DNA from: a virus
Direction: 5' to 3' (one strand)
Virus record (IMG/VR): IMGVR_UViG_3300030090_003444
Location: 1 to 49,564 of that record
DNA length: 49,564 nt
Shown: one piece after another, positions 8,503 through 17,516 of the stretch
Layout of the letters: the number at the start of each line of letters is the position of its first letter
How positions within the stretch are numbered: position 1 is the stretch's first letter
Translations under genes and position numbers: made by a program
The notes under the pieces: model-generated
Told to the model about the DNA's origin: nothing
Database searches by the model: none
Seen by the model: the letters and a program-made list of their open reading frames with translations, nothing else

Positions 8503-9629
8503 TGGGATTTTTTTCACCAGGTGTAATTATCGGTGCAGCGTCAACCTTTGTCGGTCAAGTAGAGGAAGAGCGCGAGTACAATAGAGATCTTGCTGAAGAG
8601 CATCGCCGTGAGCGTCAGAAAAATCAGGCGTTGACAGATCGTCTCCGCGCTAAACGCAAATCAGATGATGCTAAACTCAGTCAGATAGCTACCAGCCTCC
8701 TTGGTCAATATGGCGGTGACAGAGCCGATGAGGTAAAGCAAGCACTGGGTTCTGAGGGCCTAGCTGCTTTTGGTGCAGAGTATGAAAGCTATGTTAAAAC
8801 TAGCCAAAACCAACGAGTGGCGCCTAACCCTAGAGGATTTGTGCAGAAACTTATCGCTCAATCTAGCACTGAGGATGGTATTGTAAACCCCTATAGAACA
8901 GAGCAGATTGCGAAAGCTGATACAACCGATAGCCTTGAACAAACACAAGAATCATTTGTTGATCGCTTTAAGGAGTCGTTGACCGGCGGTGGTAAGGTGC
9001 GAGAGAGCAGTGCAGCCCTAGCACAATCAGAAGCGGCTTTGGCTGAAGCTCAACAGCCTAGAGTGGCTCAGTCCGTGATTGGATCTGTTAGCCCGAAGCT
9101 ATCGCGCGGTGAGATACGGAATCTTACAAAAACGATTGGTGAAAAATTTGGTAGGAAGTTCTCTGATATAGAGCTTGCTGAACAAACTACGAAAGCTCTA
9201 AGCAAGGCTGTTGTTGATACTATGGAAGCAAGCAAGGCAAAAGAACCGGAAGTTGAGAGACAAAAAGTTGTAGCTAAAGTCATTTTAAACAACAGTGATT
9301 TGTTGACTGTTGAAGATCAAGATGTTGCTTTGCAAGCTATCAATATTCTGGCTAATCAGGTCAAAGGTGAATCTTTGCCGGCTAATATTATTGCCGAAAT
9401 TAGGCGTGATGGATTGACTAAAGTTGTAGAAAAATATGCTGAAGAGGCTCCTGCGAAAAAGCCAACAGCGCCGAAACCTCAAATCAAGGCAGAGCCTAGT
9501 GCTGTGGCTGGTGCATTGACCGCCAAACAATTTAAAGAAAAATTTAAAGATGCAAACGCCCGTCGAAAAGCTATGAAAAAATATACGAGACAACAAGTTG
9601 GCGATGAATTTATTTTTGTTCCCGAGTAA
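8502..9629 (+). CDS. Helical internal virion-type protein
   Basis: A 375-residue protein coupled to the preceding gene by a TAATG overlap. The first 25 residues are hydrophobic and glycine-containing (FFSPGVIIGAASTFVGQ). A strongly charged coiled coil follows (residues 20-60), then Ala/Glu/Gln-rich helices and a Pro/Lys-rich linker near residue 310. The C-terminal 40 residues (LTAKQFKEKFKDANARRK) are basic. This organisation suits a protein ejected with or associated with DNA. No named family recognised. Confidence 0.6.
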   Translation: MGFFSPGVIIGAASTFVGQVEEEREYNRDLAEEHRRERQKNQALTDRLRAKRKSDDAKLSQIATSLLGQYGGDRADEVKQALGSEGLAAFGAEYESYVKTSQNQRVAPNPRGFVQKLIAQSSTEDGIVNPYRTEQIAKADTTDSLEQTQESFVDRFKESLTGGGKVRESSAALAQSEAALAEAQQPRVAQSVIGSVSPKLSRGEIRNLTKTIGEKFGRKFSDIELAEQTTKALSKAVVDTMEASKAKEPEVERQKVVAKVILNNSDLLTVEDQDVALQAINILANQVKGESLPANIIAEIRRDGLTKVVEKYAEEAPAKKPTAPKPQIKAEPSAVAGALTAKQFKEKFKDANARRKAMKKYTRQQVGDEFIFVPE

Positions 9630-9634
9630 GAACA

Positions 9635-12600
9635 ATGGAATATAAAAGCCTAGAAGATCTCATCAAAAACCCGAAGTTTGTCAAGACCCTCATCAAATAC
9701 GAAGAGGATCGCGGGAAAGATCCGTCTCTTACACCGTTAGAGGCGGCTAAAGAGTTTCTGTCTGATTACAGATACTTACAGGCAAACACGGTCGGTGCCT
9801 TTGATTTCGTTAATTATGTCGAAAGCATTGATGAAAACGATCCCGAGCAAGCCGAGTACAAAACAAATTTAGGTAAACTTTATCAGGCTGTCGATGAAGA
9901 GGTCGATGAGATCTTTGGTGAAGATGCTAGTTTTGCTGATGCTGCTGGTGGTGTTTTCGACTACGCGCGGTTCGCGGTGCTTGATCCGGTAAACCTTCTA
10001 GGCGCGGGCTTTGGTAAGGTAGCTACGATGGCTGTGGCTCGTCCTGTTATTAACAGACTGGTGAGCAAAGCGTTTGTTGGTGATATCACTAAAAAAGCTG
10101 GAGAGCGCCTAGCTAGAGCCGAGTCAACAAGACTTGGCCGTTTTGGTTTGGGTGCTGTTGGTGCTGCTGCTATTGATGCACCTGTGTCTGGGACGATGGA
10201 ATATCAAACCCAGAAAGCTGAGAAAGAGCTAGGTGTTAGAGAAGATATTGACTATGGAGACGTTGGGATAGCCGCTGGGATTGGTGGTGCCGCCGCTGGT
10301 GTCATGGGTGGCGCTCTGTCAGCAGCTATTGACCCTGGCAAACGCAGCAGAAAAATTCGAGAAGAAAGCGAGAAGTTGCTAGAAAGCACTGACCAGGGAC
10401 AGGCTGCGAAGTTCTCTAACTTAAAAGAGTATGGCGAAAAAGAAAAGCTGGTAGGCTTCTACGTCGATAAGGCAGAAGGTGCTGGGGACATTATCACTGA
10501 AGAATATGACTCTATGGGTCGCGTGGTAGAGGTGGATAAAGAGGGCAACCTAGTCGTTGAGTTTTTTGCCAAAAGTCCCAAAGATGTGGAGGAGCCTACT
10601 TTTCGTAAAACACTCAAACAAGAGGATGTGAAAGCTCTGGGTCAAAGAGAGAGTGATGACCGGGCTGCACAGTACGAAAATGAATCTGGTAAATATTTCA
10701 ACCCGAAAAGCATCGCAGAAGGGAAAGAAATATTTTACCAAAAATTTAGAGAGCAAAACCCAACGGCATCTCCTAAAGAGATAGATCAGGCGTTCGATAT
10801 TTCCCTTAATCCCACGTTGATGGCAAAAGTCAATCGTGCCGTAAATGATATGGTGGTACAGGACCCGTCTTTGATGCGTTTTGTGGATAAACGAGCGCGA
10901 GTTTCAGAAAAGGTAGCCTCGGTCTTAGAAAACACCTCCCCAGAAAACCTTCCCGAAAATATTAGATTAGCGATAGATAAACATGGATTGACTGTAGAGG
11001 AGTTTGCCGCCGCATCTCGGGCAGATGTATCTATTGCCGCCATGACTCTTGGTAAACAAAGTCAAATTAATTTAGGAGAATTAGCGGATGTGGGTAAAAA
11101 AGCCCAGGCTTTGTCCGATCAAGATTTAGCTAGAGTCCGCACTGTCCGTGAAATTCAACTACGCGAAGCACAAGCAGCCGGCAAATTTGGTGATGCGGTC
11201 GATATTTGGCGGTCACTGTTGGTGACGCAGCCGGCCACAACACTCCGCAACATTATAGGGTCCGGTGCGTTAGTGCCAGGAGAATCTTTAAGGGCTGCTC
11301 TGGATAGACTATTTATTGAACAAGATCAATTTATGCAGGGTATAAATCCGGCTGACGTAAAGGTGCCTGACGATGGGTTGTCTAGGAACATATTCTCTTT
11401 GGCCTCACGACTGGCTAACCCAGAAGATTCTATAGAAATTTTGCGTATTATCGCCAAAGACTTTTCCGAAGTAGACGAAAAAATTCTTAGTGTTTTTGAT
11501 GATAGGTTAGGTAGGGTAGATCCTGACGCAAACTCTATTTATCACACCTTCAATGGTATTAGCAGATTTTTCAACACGTTCAACAGCGCCCAAGATCGCG
11601 CATTTAAGTCTGCTGTTTTCCTTCATGATTTAGATGGCCAAATCAAAGTGGCTAGAAACCGTGGTTTTATAACTGATGATATAGATGGGATTGAGGATCT
11701 TTTAGCTAAAAACAGAACTGATTTGCTCACCGATGAAATGGTTTCAAGATCTTTGGACGCCGCTTATAAGTTGACTTTCCAGGCTCGTAGGGCTGGAGAC
11801 AGGCTTTTGTTTGGCGGTGGTGCGATTAATAAATTCCAAGACGCGGTTAATAAATCACCTATATTAAAATTAGGTATCCCGTTCCCTAACTTTTTGGCAA
11901 ACTCAATCGTTTTTACTTTGAATCGCACAGGTATGGGTGCTTTAAAAGGTATGGTTAGAGGCAAAGATATTCTCAAAGGTCGTAGTGCTGCTGGTAAAAA
12001 AGCAGCCATAGAAGATCGAAAAAGATTAGGTGAGGTTAACAAAGAAATTAAAGAAGTCAATAATTTAGATGCTTTTACTGAAGCAGATCAAGCAAGACTT
12101 TCAGATCTGAAAAGAGAAAAAGATGAAATACTCTTACGTTTTGGGGACCAAGAAAAAAAATTAGAAGATTTCAAAGATGCTCTTATTGAATCTGGAGAGA
12201 TGGTTGCTTTGTTTGGCGTTGCACTAGCAGCTAGATATTATATGGGTGGCTCTGAGTGGTATCTGCTGGACATTGATGGTGAGAGTTATGACGCTCGCCC
12301 CCTCTTCCCGCTCGCCCCGTTTTTATATTTTGCTGATCTTTTCGATAGACATCAGCTAAAAGACCTTCCTGTGCGAGACACAGCCGCCAGAGATTTTTCT
12401 GAGGCGACTTTAGGTGTCACTGTTAGAAGCGGTGGATTAGCAAAATTTGTTAGGGATGTTCAAAGATTTTTAGAACAAGAAACTCCTACGGATGAAAATA
12501 TCAAAGCTATTGCTGCTGCTACAGGAAGTCTTTTTGGTTATCTTGCTGGTGGGCTAACCACACCGCTCAGACCTTTTGAAGATATTGCTAAGACTGTAGG

Positions 12601-13342
12601 CCCAGATGAGGTTCGCCAATTCCAAGATCGCCGTTTGCAAGAAAATGTTTTAGAAAATTTAGGTCTGTTTTCTGAGGAAGCGACTAAAAATAACCCAGAG
12701 ATAAATGCGTTTTTTGACGAGTTAATAAAAAGTTTAGCTCAAGGCACACCATTTGAAAGAGCAACCTTGGGAGAAACCGATCCACTTATCGGTCCGTTTG
12801 ATGCCGAGGTAAGGCGCACTGACAATGTGCCAGCTTTAAAACAAGTCACAGGTGTCGCGGCGTTAGGGCGTCTCCCAGAAGTCCAGAAAGAGCTAGGTCG
12901 GCTAGGTATTAATCGAACGAAGGTTACGAAATACACTAAAACACCAGAATATGATAACGTGTTCAATGCCATCGTAGGGCAGTTGTCGGACACAATCGTT
13001 ATGCAAGAGATTCTGTCAGAGGATTATCAGCGCATGTCTCCTGACTTCCAAAAGATGAGGATGGAAGAAATCTATAAAGGCAAGAAGGGTGTCCACGAAC
13101 AAGCGCGTAACATGATAAAAGCACATCTGCCGGTGCTAGATAAATTATATAGGTTAGAGTCAAGAATTACAGACGATATCATTGGCCCAGCACTACAGGC
13201 TGCGAGAGATGCAGACCCAAACTTCAGCATCAAATACGTTAACGAGATCAAAGATCCAGAGGGTGCTGCTCAACTAAATAAAAACATCGACCTTATCTTA
13301 GAGGGTGTTGCTGATCCTCTGGGAGAGGCAATCGAAAATTAA
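9635..13342 (+). CDS. Very large internal virion / DNA ejection-type protein
   Basis: At 1235 residues this is the largest gene in the window and the last of the rightward virion block, ending about 40 bases before a bidirectional terminator. Residues 105-215 hold several Gly/Ala-rich hydrophobic stretches, including AAIDAPVSGTMEYQ and GIAAGIGGAAAGVMG. The middle and C-terminal parts are long charged helices with scattered hydrophobic segments such as ALIESGEMVALFGVALA. Giant terminal proteins with this mix are typical of podophage internal cores that form the trans-envelope ejection channel. No lytic transglycosylase or peptidase motif was recognised, so wall degradation during entry cannot be claimed. 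Confidence 0.7.
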   Translation: MEYKSLEDLIKNPKFVKTLIKYEEDRGKDPSLTPLEAAKEFLSDYRYLQANTVGAFDFVNYVESIDENDPEQAEYKTNLGKLYQAVDEEVDEIFGEDASFADAAGGVFDYARFAVLDPVNLLGAGFGKVATMAVARPVINRLVSKAFVGDITKKAGERLARAESTRLGRFGLGAVGAAAIDAPVSGTMEYQTQKAEKELGVREDIDYGDVGIAAGIGGAAAGVMGGALSAAIDPGKRSRKIREESEKLLESTDQGQAAKFSNLKEYGEKEKLVGFYVDKAEGAGDIITEEYDSMGRVVEVDKEGNLVVEFFAKSPKDVEEPTFRKTLKQEDVKALGQRESDDRAAQYENESGKYFNPKSIAEGKEIFYQKFREQNPTASPKEIDQAFDISLNPTLMAKVNRAVNDMVVQDPSLMRFVDKRARVSEKVASVLENTSPENLPENIRLAIDKHGLTVEEFAAASRADVSIAAMTLGKQSQINLGELADVGKKAQALSDQDLARVRTVREIQLREAQAAGKFGDAVDIWRSLLVTQPATTLRNIIGSGALVPGESLRAALDRLFIEQDQFMQGINPADVKVPDDGLSRNIFSLASRLANPEDSIEILRIIAKDFSEVDEKILSVFDDRLGRVDPDANSIYHTFNGISRFFNTFNSAQDRAFKSAVFLHDLDGQIKVARNRGFITDDIDGIEDLLAKNRTDLLTDEMVSRSLDAAYKLTFQARRAGDRLLFGGGAINKFQDAVNKSPILKLGIPFPNFLANSIVFTLNRTGMGALKGMVRGKDILKGRSAAGKKAAIEDRKRLGEVNKEIKEVNNLDAFTEADQARLSDLKREKDEILLRFGDQEKKLEDFKDALIESGEMVALFGVALAARYYMGGSEWYLLDIDGESYDARPLFPLAPFLYFADLFDRHQLKDLPVRDTAARDFSEATLGVTVRSGGLAKFVRDVQRFLEQETPTDENIKAIAAATGSLFGYLAGGLTTPLRPFEDIAKTVGPDEVRQFQDRRLQENVLENLGLFSEEATKNNPEINAFFDELIKSLAQGTPFERATLGETDPLIGPFDAEVRRTDNVPALKQVTGVAALGRLPEVQKELGRLGINRTKVTKYTKTPEYDNVFNAIVGQLSDTIVMQEILSEDYQRMSPDFQKMRMEEIYKGKKGVHEQARNMIKAHLPVLDKLYRLESRITDDIIGPALQAARDADPNFSIKYVNEIKDPEGAAQLNKNIDLILEGVADPLGEAIEN

Positions 13343-13380
13343 TTAACCTGCAATCACCAAACCACTGCAATCACCAAACA

Positions 13381-13418
13381 AAAAAAAGACCCTAGAGAAA
13401 TCCAGGGTCTTTTCTTTT
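13381..13418. terminator. Bidirectional intrinsic terminator between convergent genes
   Basis: A 10-bp perfect stem, AAAAGACCCT at 13384-13393 with AGGGTCTTTT at 13404-13413, encloses a 10-base loop. It is followed by a T-run on the + strand (to 13418) and a longer T-run on the - strand (complement of 13381-13387). It lies exactly between the last rightward virion gene and the last leftward gene, so it can stop both. Confidence 0.9.
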
Positions 13419-13424
13419 GTGGAG

Positions 13425-13721
13425 TTAGACTGGTTCGTTTGTTTTAGACCGGATTGGGACATCAAAGTCTACAACAGGGTGGTCATCGCCTTCAAGAATC
13501 CCGATCACCTTCAAGGTCGCTCGGGCGCTTGCTATGATTTCGCGAGGACAGCAATCAGCCCAGCCTTCGGCGTAGAAGATACAACGTGACCTAAACTCGG
13601 CCATTTCATCTGTTTCTTCTGCGCTGATCCAGTAATGCTGTTTAGTTTGATGAAGCACGTCTGGTGCCTCGCAGTCAATCACATGGTCGATATAGTACCG
13701 CTGTGGAATGCGATATCGCAT
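13425..13721 (-). CDS. Small hypothetical protein with its own promoter
   Basis: A 98-residue protein. An ATG four codons upstream exists, but the GGAGAGAGA box directly before the second ATG is the ribosome binding site type used by this phage's early genes, so the inner start is preferred. The protein is acidic with several Cys (residues about 20, 52, 61, 62) and Trp. No known fold recognised. It stands alone between two terminators under a near-consensus sigma70 promoter. That isolation suggests expression timing different from its upstream neighbours, perhaps early and strong. Confidence 0.65.
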   Translation of the reverse strand: MRYRIPQRYYIDHVIDCEAPDVLHQTKQHYWISAEETDEMAEFRSRCIFYAEGWADCCPREIIASARATLKVIGILEGDDHPVVDFDVPIRSKTNEPV

Positions 13722-13778
13722 GTCTCTCTCCATATTTATTTGTCAAAGATCGAAGCCCTTTTCGGGTCTATGTCTAGT

Positions 13779-13807
13779 ATAATAACCCATTTGAAATTTG
13801 ATGTCAA
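13779..13807 (-). promoter_or_regulatory. Sigma70-type promoter for the isolated small gene
   Basis: On the - strand, TTGACA (complement of 13802-13807), a 17-base spacer and TATTAT (complement of 13779-13784). It lies between the terminator at 13849-13886 and the gene starting at 13721. The leader between them holds a small CCC-GAAAA-GGG hairpin. Confidence 0.8.
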
Positions 13808-13848
13808 ATCACAAAATGTTACAGGGTTGTTACAATTCGTGATTGACC

Positions 13849-13886
13849 AAAAAAAGACCCCGGTGGGATTAACCTCGACCGGGGTC
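13849..13886 (-). terminator. Intrinsic terminator after the oxygenase/sulfotransferase island
   Basis: A perfect 9-bp stem, GACCCCGGT (13856-13864) with ACCGGGGTC (13878-13886), followed on the - strand by seven Ts (complement of 13849-13855). It begins 7 bases past the stop of the gene at 13893, so it ends the long leftward operon and insulates the small gene beyond. Confidence 0.9.
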
Positions 13887-13892
13887 AGTTCG

Positions 13893-14432
13893 TCATGGAG
13901 AGAATAAAAACCTTACATGTTTCTGCGCTACATAGTCAATGATTAAATGCAACCTATTTGTATTTTGAGAGGTATTTTTTACCTGATGATACTGGTTGTT
14001 ATTAATCTCAACGATTGAGCCTGTGTCAAGATTATACCGGCGATTTCCAATATTGAAGATAACATCATCGCAAGTTACTAAAGGTACATGAATTCTTTGT
14101 GATAAACTAAACTGCAAACCCCCATCGTAATGACGCTTGATCTCATCACCTGGAGAAAGCAGGGCAAACTGAATATTATAAATAGTGCCAGGTCCGTACC
14201 AATCACCCAATATTTTGAATAGATCTTTAGCTATATAGCCGAATTGTTTGATGAGGATAGGGTCGTTACTTTTGAACTCGTTGACTAAAAAAAAGGTTTT
14301 AGCGTCACCAAAAAGTTTGTCACGGTTCAATCTATCGTCTCGTTGAAACGCAATAGAGTTGTTTCTGAGAAAATTATTGTAGACATCAGGATTTAACCTG
14401 CCTAGTTTTTTTATATATTCTGGTTTATTCAT
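13893..14432 (-). CDS. Aspartyl/asparaginyl beta-hydroxylase-like 2OG oxygenase
   Basis: A 179-residue protein. H101-x-D103, then R113-I-H115 and H149 with VKNTS and R160-x-H162, match the metal- and 2-oxoglutarate-binding pattern of the aspartyl/asparaginyl beta-hydroxylase family, a double-stranded beta-helix enzyme. It would hydroxylate an Asp, Asn or similar substrate using Fe(II), O2 and 2-oxoglutarate. It is the last of four contiguous genes (two more oxygenases and a sulfotransferase) and ends just before a strong terminator. The substrate is unknown. The length fits a single catalytic domain. Confidence 0.78.
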   Translation of the reverse strand: MNKPEYIKKLGRLNPDVYNNFLRNNSIAFQRDDRLNRDKLFGDAKTFFLVNEFKSNDPILIKQFGYIAKDLFKILGDWYGPGTIYNIQFALLSPGDEIKRHYDGGLQFSLSQRIHVPLVTCDDVIFNIGNRRYNLDTGSIVEINNNQYHQVKNTSQNTNRLHLIIDYVAQKHVRFLFSP

Positions 14433-14998
14433 AGACCGAAACTGGTGGAGTAACCAAAGCTCCTAAAATCTGAGCTAAATAAATCCAGAACTAAGTGCTT
14501 TGCCTCTTCGCAATAATCTTTGATTATGTCATCTCTAACATAATCCCCGCGATTTACATGGGGCAATGTTAAACCTAATTCTTTTTCTAACTCATAGAGC
14601 TTTTCATACCTATAAACGCGAGTCAAACCAAGATCCCCAGATAGATTGAGGCAGAAAAAAGTTTGTGTATATAGCATCATAGGTGTTTTATCAAAGACTC
14701 TGCCCTGCTTTATGAAATGTAAAAACTCTAGGAAAGTGTGGCTGGTGCTATTAATCCTATTAAAATGTCTATAGTGACTGTACGCTCTGCTATATGGGTT
14801 TCTAACTATTGTGAACTTAAAACATCTTTTAAGATCGTTCTCCCTCTCTAGCACAAACAGAGGATCGTGGTTAGCGTACTCTGTATAATTATGATAATTT
14901 AAATGTTTATCGTTAAGTGCGACAAAGACAGATTGACCGCCGGTTTTAGGAATATGCACAAACGCAACGTCGTCATAGTATAGGTTATTTACATTCAT
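14429..14998 (-). CDS. Sulfotransferase (Sulfotransfer_2-like)
   Basis: A 189-residue protein. FVHIPKTGGQS (residues 13-23) is the PAPS 5'-phosphosulfate loop typical of carbohydrate sulfotransferases, and FTIVRNPYSRAYSHY (about 62-76) is the 3'-phosphate motif. It is shorter than cellular members but keeps both motifs. The 3' end overlaps the following oxygenase start by 4 bases, so the genes are probably co-translated. Co-expression with three hydroxylases suggests sulfation of a hydroxyl introduced by them, or of a sugar; this is inference. Confidence 0.82.
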   Translation of the reverse strand: MNVNNLYYDDVAFVHIPKTGGQSVFVALNDKHLNYHNYTEYANHDPLFVLERENDLKRCFKFTIVRNPYSRAYSHYRHFNRINSTSHTFLEFLHFIKQGRVFDKTPMMLYTQTFFCLNLSGDLGLTRVYRYEKLYELEKELGLTLPHVNRGDYVRDDIIKDYCEEAKHLVLDLFSSDFRSFGYSTSFGL

Positions 14999-14999
14999 A

Positions 15000-15623
15000 T
15001 TAAGGACGGGGGCCGGTAAACCAGCACACTAAGGATCGTCTTGTCCCTCTTGTAACTGGTTTCACTCTATGAAAAGCGTCAGATGGAAAGAAAAGTCCGT
15101 GGCCCTTAGTGTTAAAAAAGCTAGGCTGGAAAGCTGCGCCTGTTTGACTGGCTGTGTCGATTGACATAAACTCAAACTCACCTCCCTCAAAGTCTTCAGG
15201 ATCGCTTAATAAAATACTACAGCTTACTTTTCTATAAGGTGCGTTCAAGTCTTTATGATTTATAGGATCAGAATGCCAGTCGTAATGTTGTTCACCTTGC
15301 TCTCTGTATATCGTATATTGCAGGTCTTCAATCCCAGTAATATTGTAACGCCAATTATTATCATTAATTTTTTCTATAGCGTCCATTAATATTTCATACA
15401 CCTGTAAATCCCGAATCCAACAAATCGAACAAGATCTACTATTTAAATTTGAAGATAACTTCTCACCTTTAAAATCAACCTCAGTCCCTTCTTGTTCAAG
15501 ACTGTTTAATGCCAAATTATGAATAAAATTTACCGTTTCATTTTCAAAAATAGGTTCAACAAAATACCAATTATCAGATCCTATAGACGCCACTAAGCTG
15601 CCTGAATGTTCTGCTCGTTGCAT
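15000..15623 (-). CDS. Prolyl 4-hydroxylase-like Fe(II)/2OG oxygenase
   Basis: A 207-residue protein. H117-x-D119 (in HYDWHSD), distal H185 (SDAFHRV) and R195/R196 form the facial triad and 2-oxoglutarate anchor of the P4H/PKHD-type oxygenases. VSCSILLSDPEDFEGGEFEF is the strand-turn preceding the catalytic core of that group. Single-domain enzyme, probably cytosolic. The start ATG follows the upstream gene's TAA directly. It could act on a prolyl residue, another amino acid or a small molecule; the family does not settle it. Confidence 0.85.
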   Translation of the reverse strand: MQRAEHSGSLVASIGSDNWYFVEPIFENETVNFIHNLALNSLEQEGTEVDFKGEKLSSNLNSRSCSICWIRDLQVYEILMDAIEKINDNNWRYNITGIEDLQYTIYREQGEQHYDWHSDPINHKDLNAPYRKVSCSILLSDPEDFEGGEFEFMSIDTASQTGAAFQPSFFNTKGHGLFFPSDAFHRVKPVTRGTRRSLVCWFTGPRP

Positions 15624-16226
15624 TTAAGTATTCTCTAAAAAGTTTTCTACCTCTAAAGACTCGTCACCATCATATATACATCCACTGTAACGCCCATATA
15701 CGTTAACATAGTGTAAAAATAATTGGGCTTGCCAATCGTCTTTACTCGGCGGCTTAAACCTTTCTCGCCAGTGTGGAAGTTCGCAGCCTCTATACAATAT
15801 CGCATCGCCTGGTTTGAGATCTACGCTGACCACCGCTGGATTCTCTGCGTAATTTGCGAAAAAAATAGGCCAGTTAAATTCTGAACTTTGCCCCATGTTA
15901 ATTGTTACGCTAATTTCACAGGAGGGTCGATCAGTGTGCGGTGTTAAAACCTCACCTGATTTATATACTCTAGCATAAGTGTAAGTTGGATACAAAGGTA
16001 GTGTGTTTATTTCCTCAACGAATCTCTGAAAATAAACTAATAAAAAGTTAGCTTTCGGATGTTTATGGAACGCTGCACTTAAACTGCATTGCTCATCGCT
16101 GGGGCCAGGATTTTGCAGAAAATCGTCTACGACGGGCGTTCGACAGATCTCTGGCATAAACTCATTAATGACAACGTAACCCTTTTTTTGAAACTGGTAG
16201 ATGCCAGCGTCTTTTCTTACATACAT
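15624..16226 (-). CDS. Fe(II)/2OG oxygenase, second type
   Basis: A 200-residue protein. YARVYKSGEVLTPHTDRPSC carries H97-x-D99. PGDAILYRGCELPHWRE carries the distal H152 with a basic residue two positions later. These are the iron ligands of 2OG oxygenases with a jelly-roll core (the SM-20/P4H-like group found in marine phages). It differs enough from the neighbour at 15000-15623 to be an independent family rather than a recent duplicate. First gene of the four-gene oxygenase/sulfotransferase island. The preceding 91 bases hold only a weak GAAG ribosome binding site and no clear promoter. Confidence 0.8.
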   Translation of the reverse strand: MYVRKDAGIYQFQKKGYVVINEFMPEICRTPVVDDFLQNPGPSDEQCSLSAAFHKHPKANFLLVYFQRFVEEINTLPLYPTYTYARVYKSGEVLTPHTDRPSCEISVTINMGQSSEFNWPIFFANYAENPAVVSVDLKPGDAILYRGCELPHWRERFKPPSKDDWQAQLFLHYVNVYGRYSGCIYDGDESLEVENFLENT

Positions 16227-16317
16227 AAATCTTCGTACCGAGTTGTATGGTGTCTATGCACCGCTAAATCTAAATTTTTTTTCGGTTGATAAAAACCCAG
16301 CAGTTTTAAAAAACGAA

Positions 16318-16626
16318 TCATAATTTATCCCCTAGATTTTTTTTGTGAAACTTACCGGCTGTCCCCTGGTCAACAGGGCAGATCGCGGTGGGATTGAATG
16401 GTTGAACAATCCCGAATGAAAAAGCCCCAGATTCCTCGTTATAAAACATCATTATCATATGACCCTCAGATGACAGTCCGGTGAACTTCAATGTCTCGCC
16501 GTGTTGATTTTTAAGATATTCTTGCGCGGTGTCAAGAGGTCCGCACTTTACCTGCCCGTGATCGGCGGTTGCTGCATTAATTCCTAAACTCGCTGTAAGG
16601 ACTGTTGCCCAAAAAATTGTTTTCAT
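16318..16626 (-). CDS. Secreted small protein beside the lysis genes
   Basis: A 102-residue protein with a strong ribosome binding site (AGGAGGG, 4 bases before ATG). A classical signal peptide is visible: MKT, a hydrophobic core FWATVLTASLGINA, then a likely cleavage after ATA (around residue 21). The mature part has two cysteines (near residues 28 and 84) that could form a disulfide in the periplasm. It lies directly downstream of the lysozyme gene, so a role in lysis, periplasmic protection or superinfection exclusion is possible. No family recognised. Confidence 0.7.
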   Translation of the reverse strand: MKTIFWATVLTASLGINAATADHGQVKCGPLDTAQEYLKNQHGETLKFTGLSSEGHMIMMFYNEESGAFSFGIVQPFNPTAICPVDQGTAGKFHKKNLGDKL

Positions 16627-16634
16627 AATCCCTC

Positions 16635-17069
16635 CTAAATAGGTGTTAAAAATAGTTCTCTTTCTGCGTAGCGTCTTCTGACCAGACCTTTAAGTTTTCT
16701 ACCTCCCGCGAACACCCAGCGAGGGAACTCATCAGCGGCTCTCTCATACTCCGATCTATTCACGCGGCGACGAAGTGTAGAATTTTGTAGAGATCCGCTA
16801 CCAAGATTGAAAGAAAATGACACTAGCGCGTCAAATTGATTTTGATTCAGCGGGGCTGTAATAAGTCTTTCGACCGCTCTTTCAAACTTAGCAATATCTA
16901 ACATCAGTAATTCAATCCCCTCCTCCTCTGTGATAGGTGGAGAGTCCATTGTAATACCGTGTGTACTCCCAAACCCGAGTGTCGGGATACCCGCCGCGCA
17001 TCTATAGACGGTGGATCGGAACCCTTCGAAGTGTTTAATTAGGTCAATGCCTTTTTTACCCATCTTCAT
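16635..17069 (-). CDS. Endolysin, T4-type lysozyme (GH24)
   Basis: A 144-residue N-acetylmuramidase cleaving the glycan strands of peptidoglycan. The catalytic triad is E15, C24 and T30 (HFEGFRSTVYRCAAGIPTLG), the Glu-8-Cys-5-Thr spacing of the phage 21-like branch, where Cys stands for the usual Asp. FDALVSFSFNLG is the conserved second helix motif. No signal peptide or SAR segment, so export should depend on the holin. The start ATG overlaps the holin stop (ATGA), which points to translational coupling. Confidence 0.92.
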   Translation of the reverse strand: MKMGKKGIDLIKHFEGFRSTVYRCAAGIPTLGFGSTHGITMDSPPITEEEGIELLMLDIAKFERAVERLITAPLNQNQFDALVSFSFNLGSGSLQNSTLRRRVNRSEYERAADEFPRWVFAGGRKLKGLVRRRYAERELFLTPI

Positions 17070-17494
17070 TTAGATTTCAACGCCCTAGACCCAAACCAAA
17101 ACGAGACGATTGCTGCAACTATGGCTTGGAAATTTTCTGAGTTAATCGCCATAATGGCTTCATACACAGCCGCACCTTCAATGTGTACTAGCATATAAAA
17201 ACCAGCCGCTTTGATCCCGATGAAGGTGAGGATGAAAAGATAAGTAACAATCGGCCTCACGCTACCGCGCAGGTTCTCCACCCATGTTGCGGGTTTAATA
17301 CTAGAATCATGCTTATATATCGCTTTTGTCTCTGCAATGTCGGCCTTCGCATTGATCTCTTCTAGTTTCAGTGAAGAACCTAACTTCATCTGCTCCATCT
17401 GCCGGTCGATAATCGCCAACTCGTGCGCTCTATCAGCCCGATCTTGAAAAAACTCAAACACCTTCGGTAGCATAGAACTACCAAAACCCAGCAA
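17066..17494 (-). CDS. Holin (GTA-type three-TM holin family)
   Basis: About 142 residues. A charged N-terminal amphipathic part with DRADRAHEL is followed by two clear hydrophobic helices: one around SVRPIVTYLFILTFIGIKAA (the RPxxTY pattern is typical of this holin family) and one around FQAIVAAIVSFWFGS. It forms membrane lesions that release the lysozyme encoded next. The start is uncertain. The frame has no ATG until MLPKV, the TTG used here has a poor ribosome binding site, and an ATT at 17515 lies 5 bases after GGGAGG and would add LTILGSL to the N-terminus. Confidence 0.8.
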   Translation of the reverse strand: MLGFGSSMLPKVFEFFQDRADRAHELAIIDRQMEQMKLGSSLKLEEINAKADIAETKAIYKHDSSIKPATWVENLRGSVRPIVTYLFILTFIGIKAAGFYMLVHIEGAAVYEAIMAINSENFQAIVAAIVSFWFGSRALKSK

Positions 17495-17516
17495 ACTGCC
17501 TAAAATTGTTAAAATT

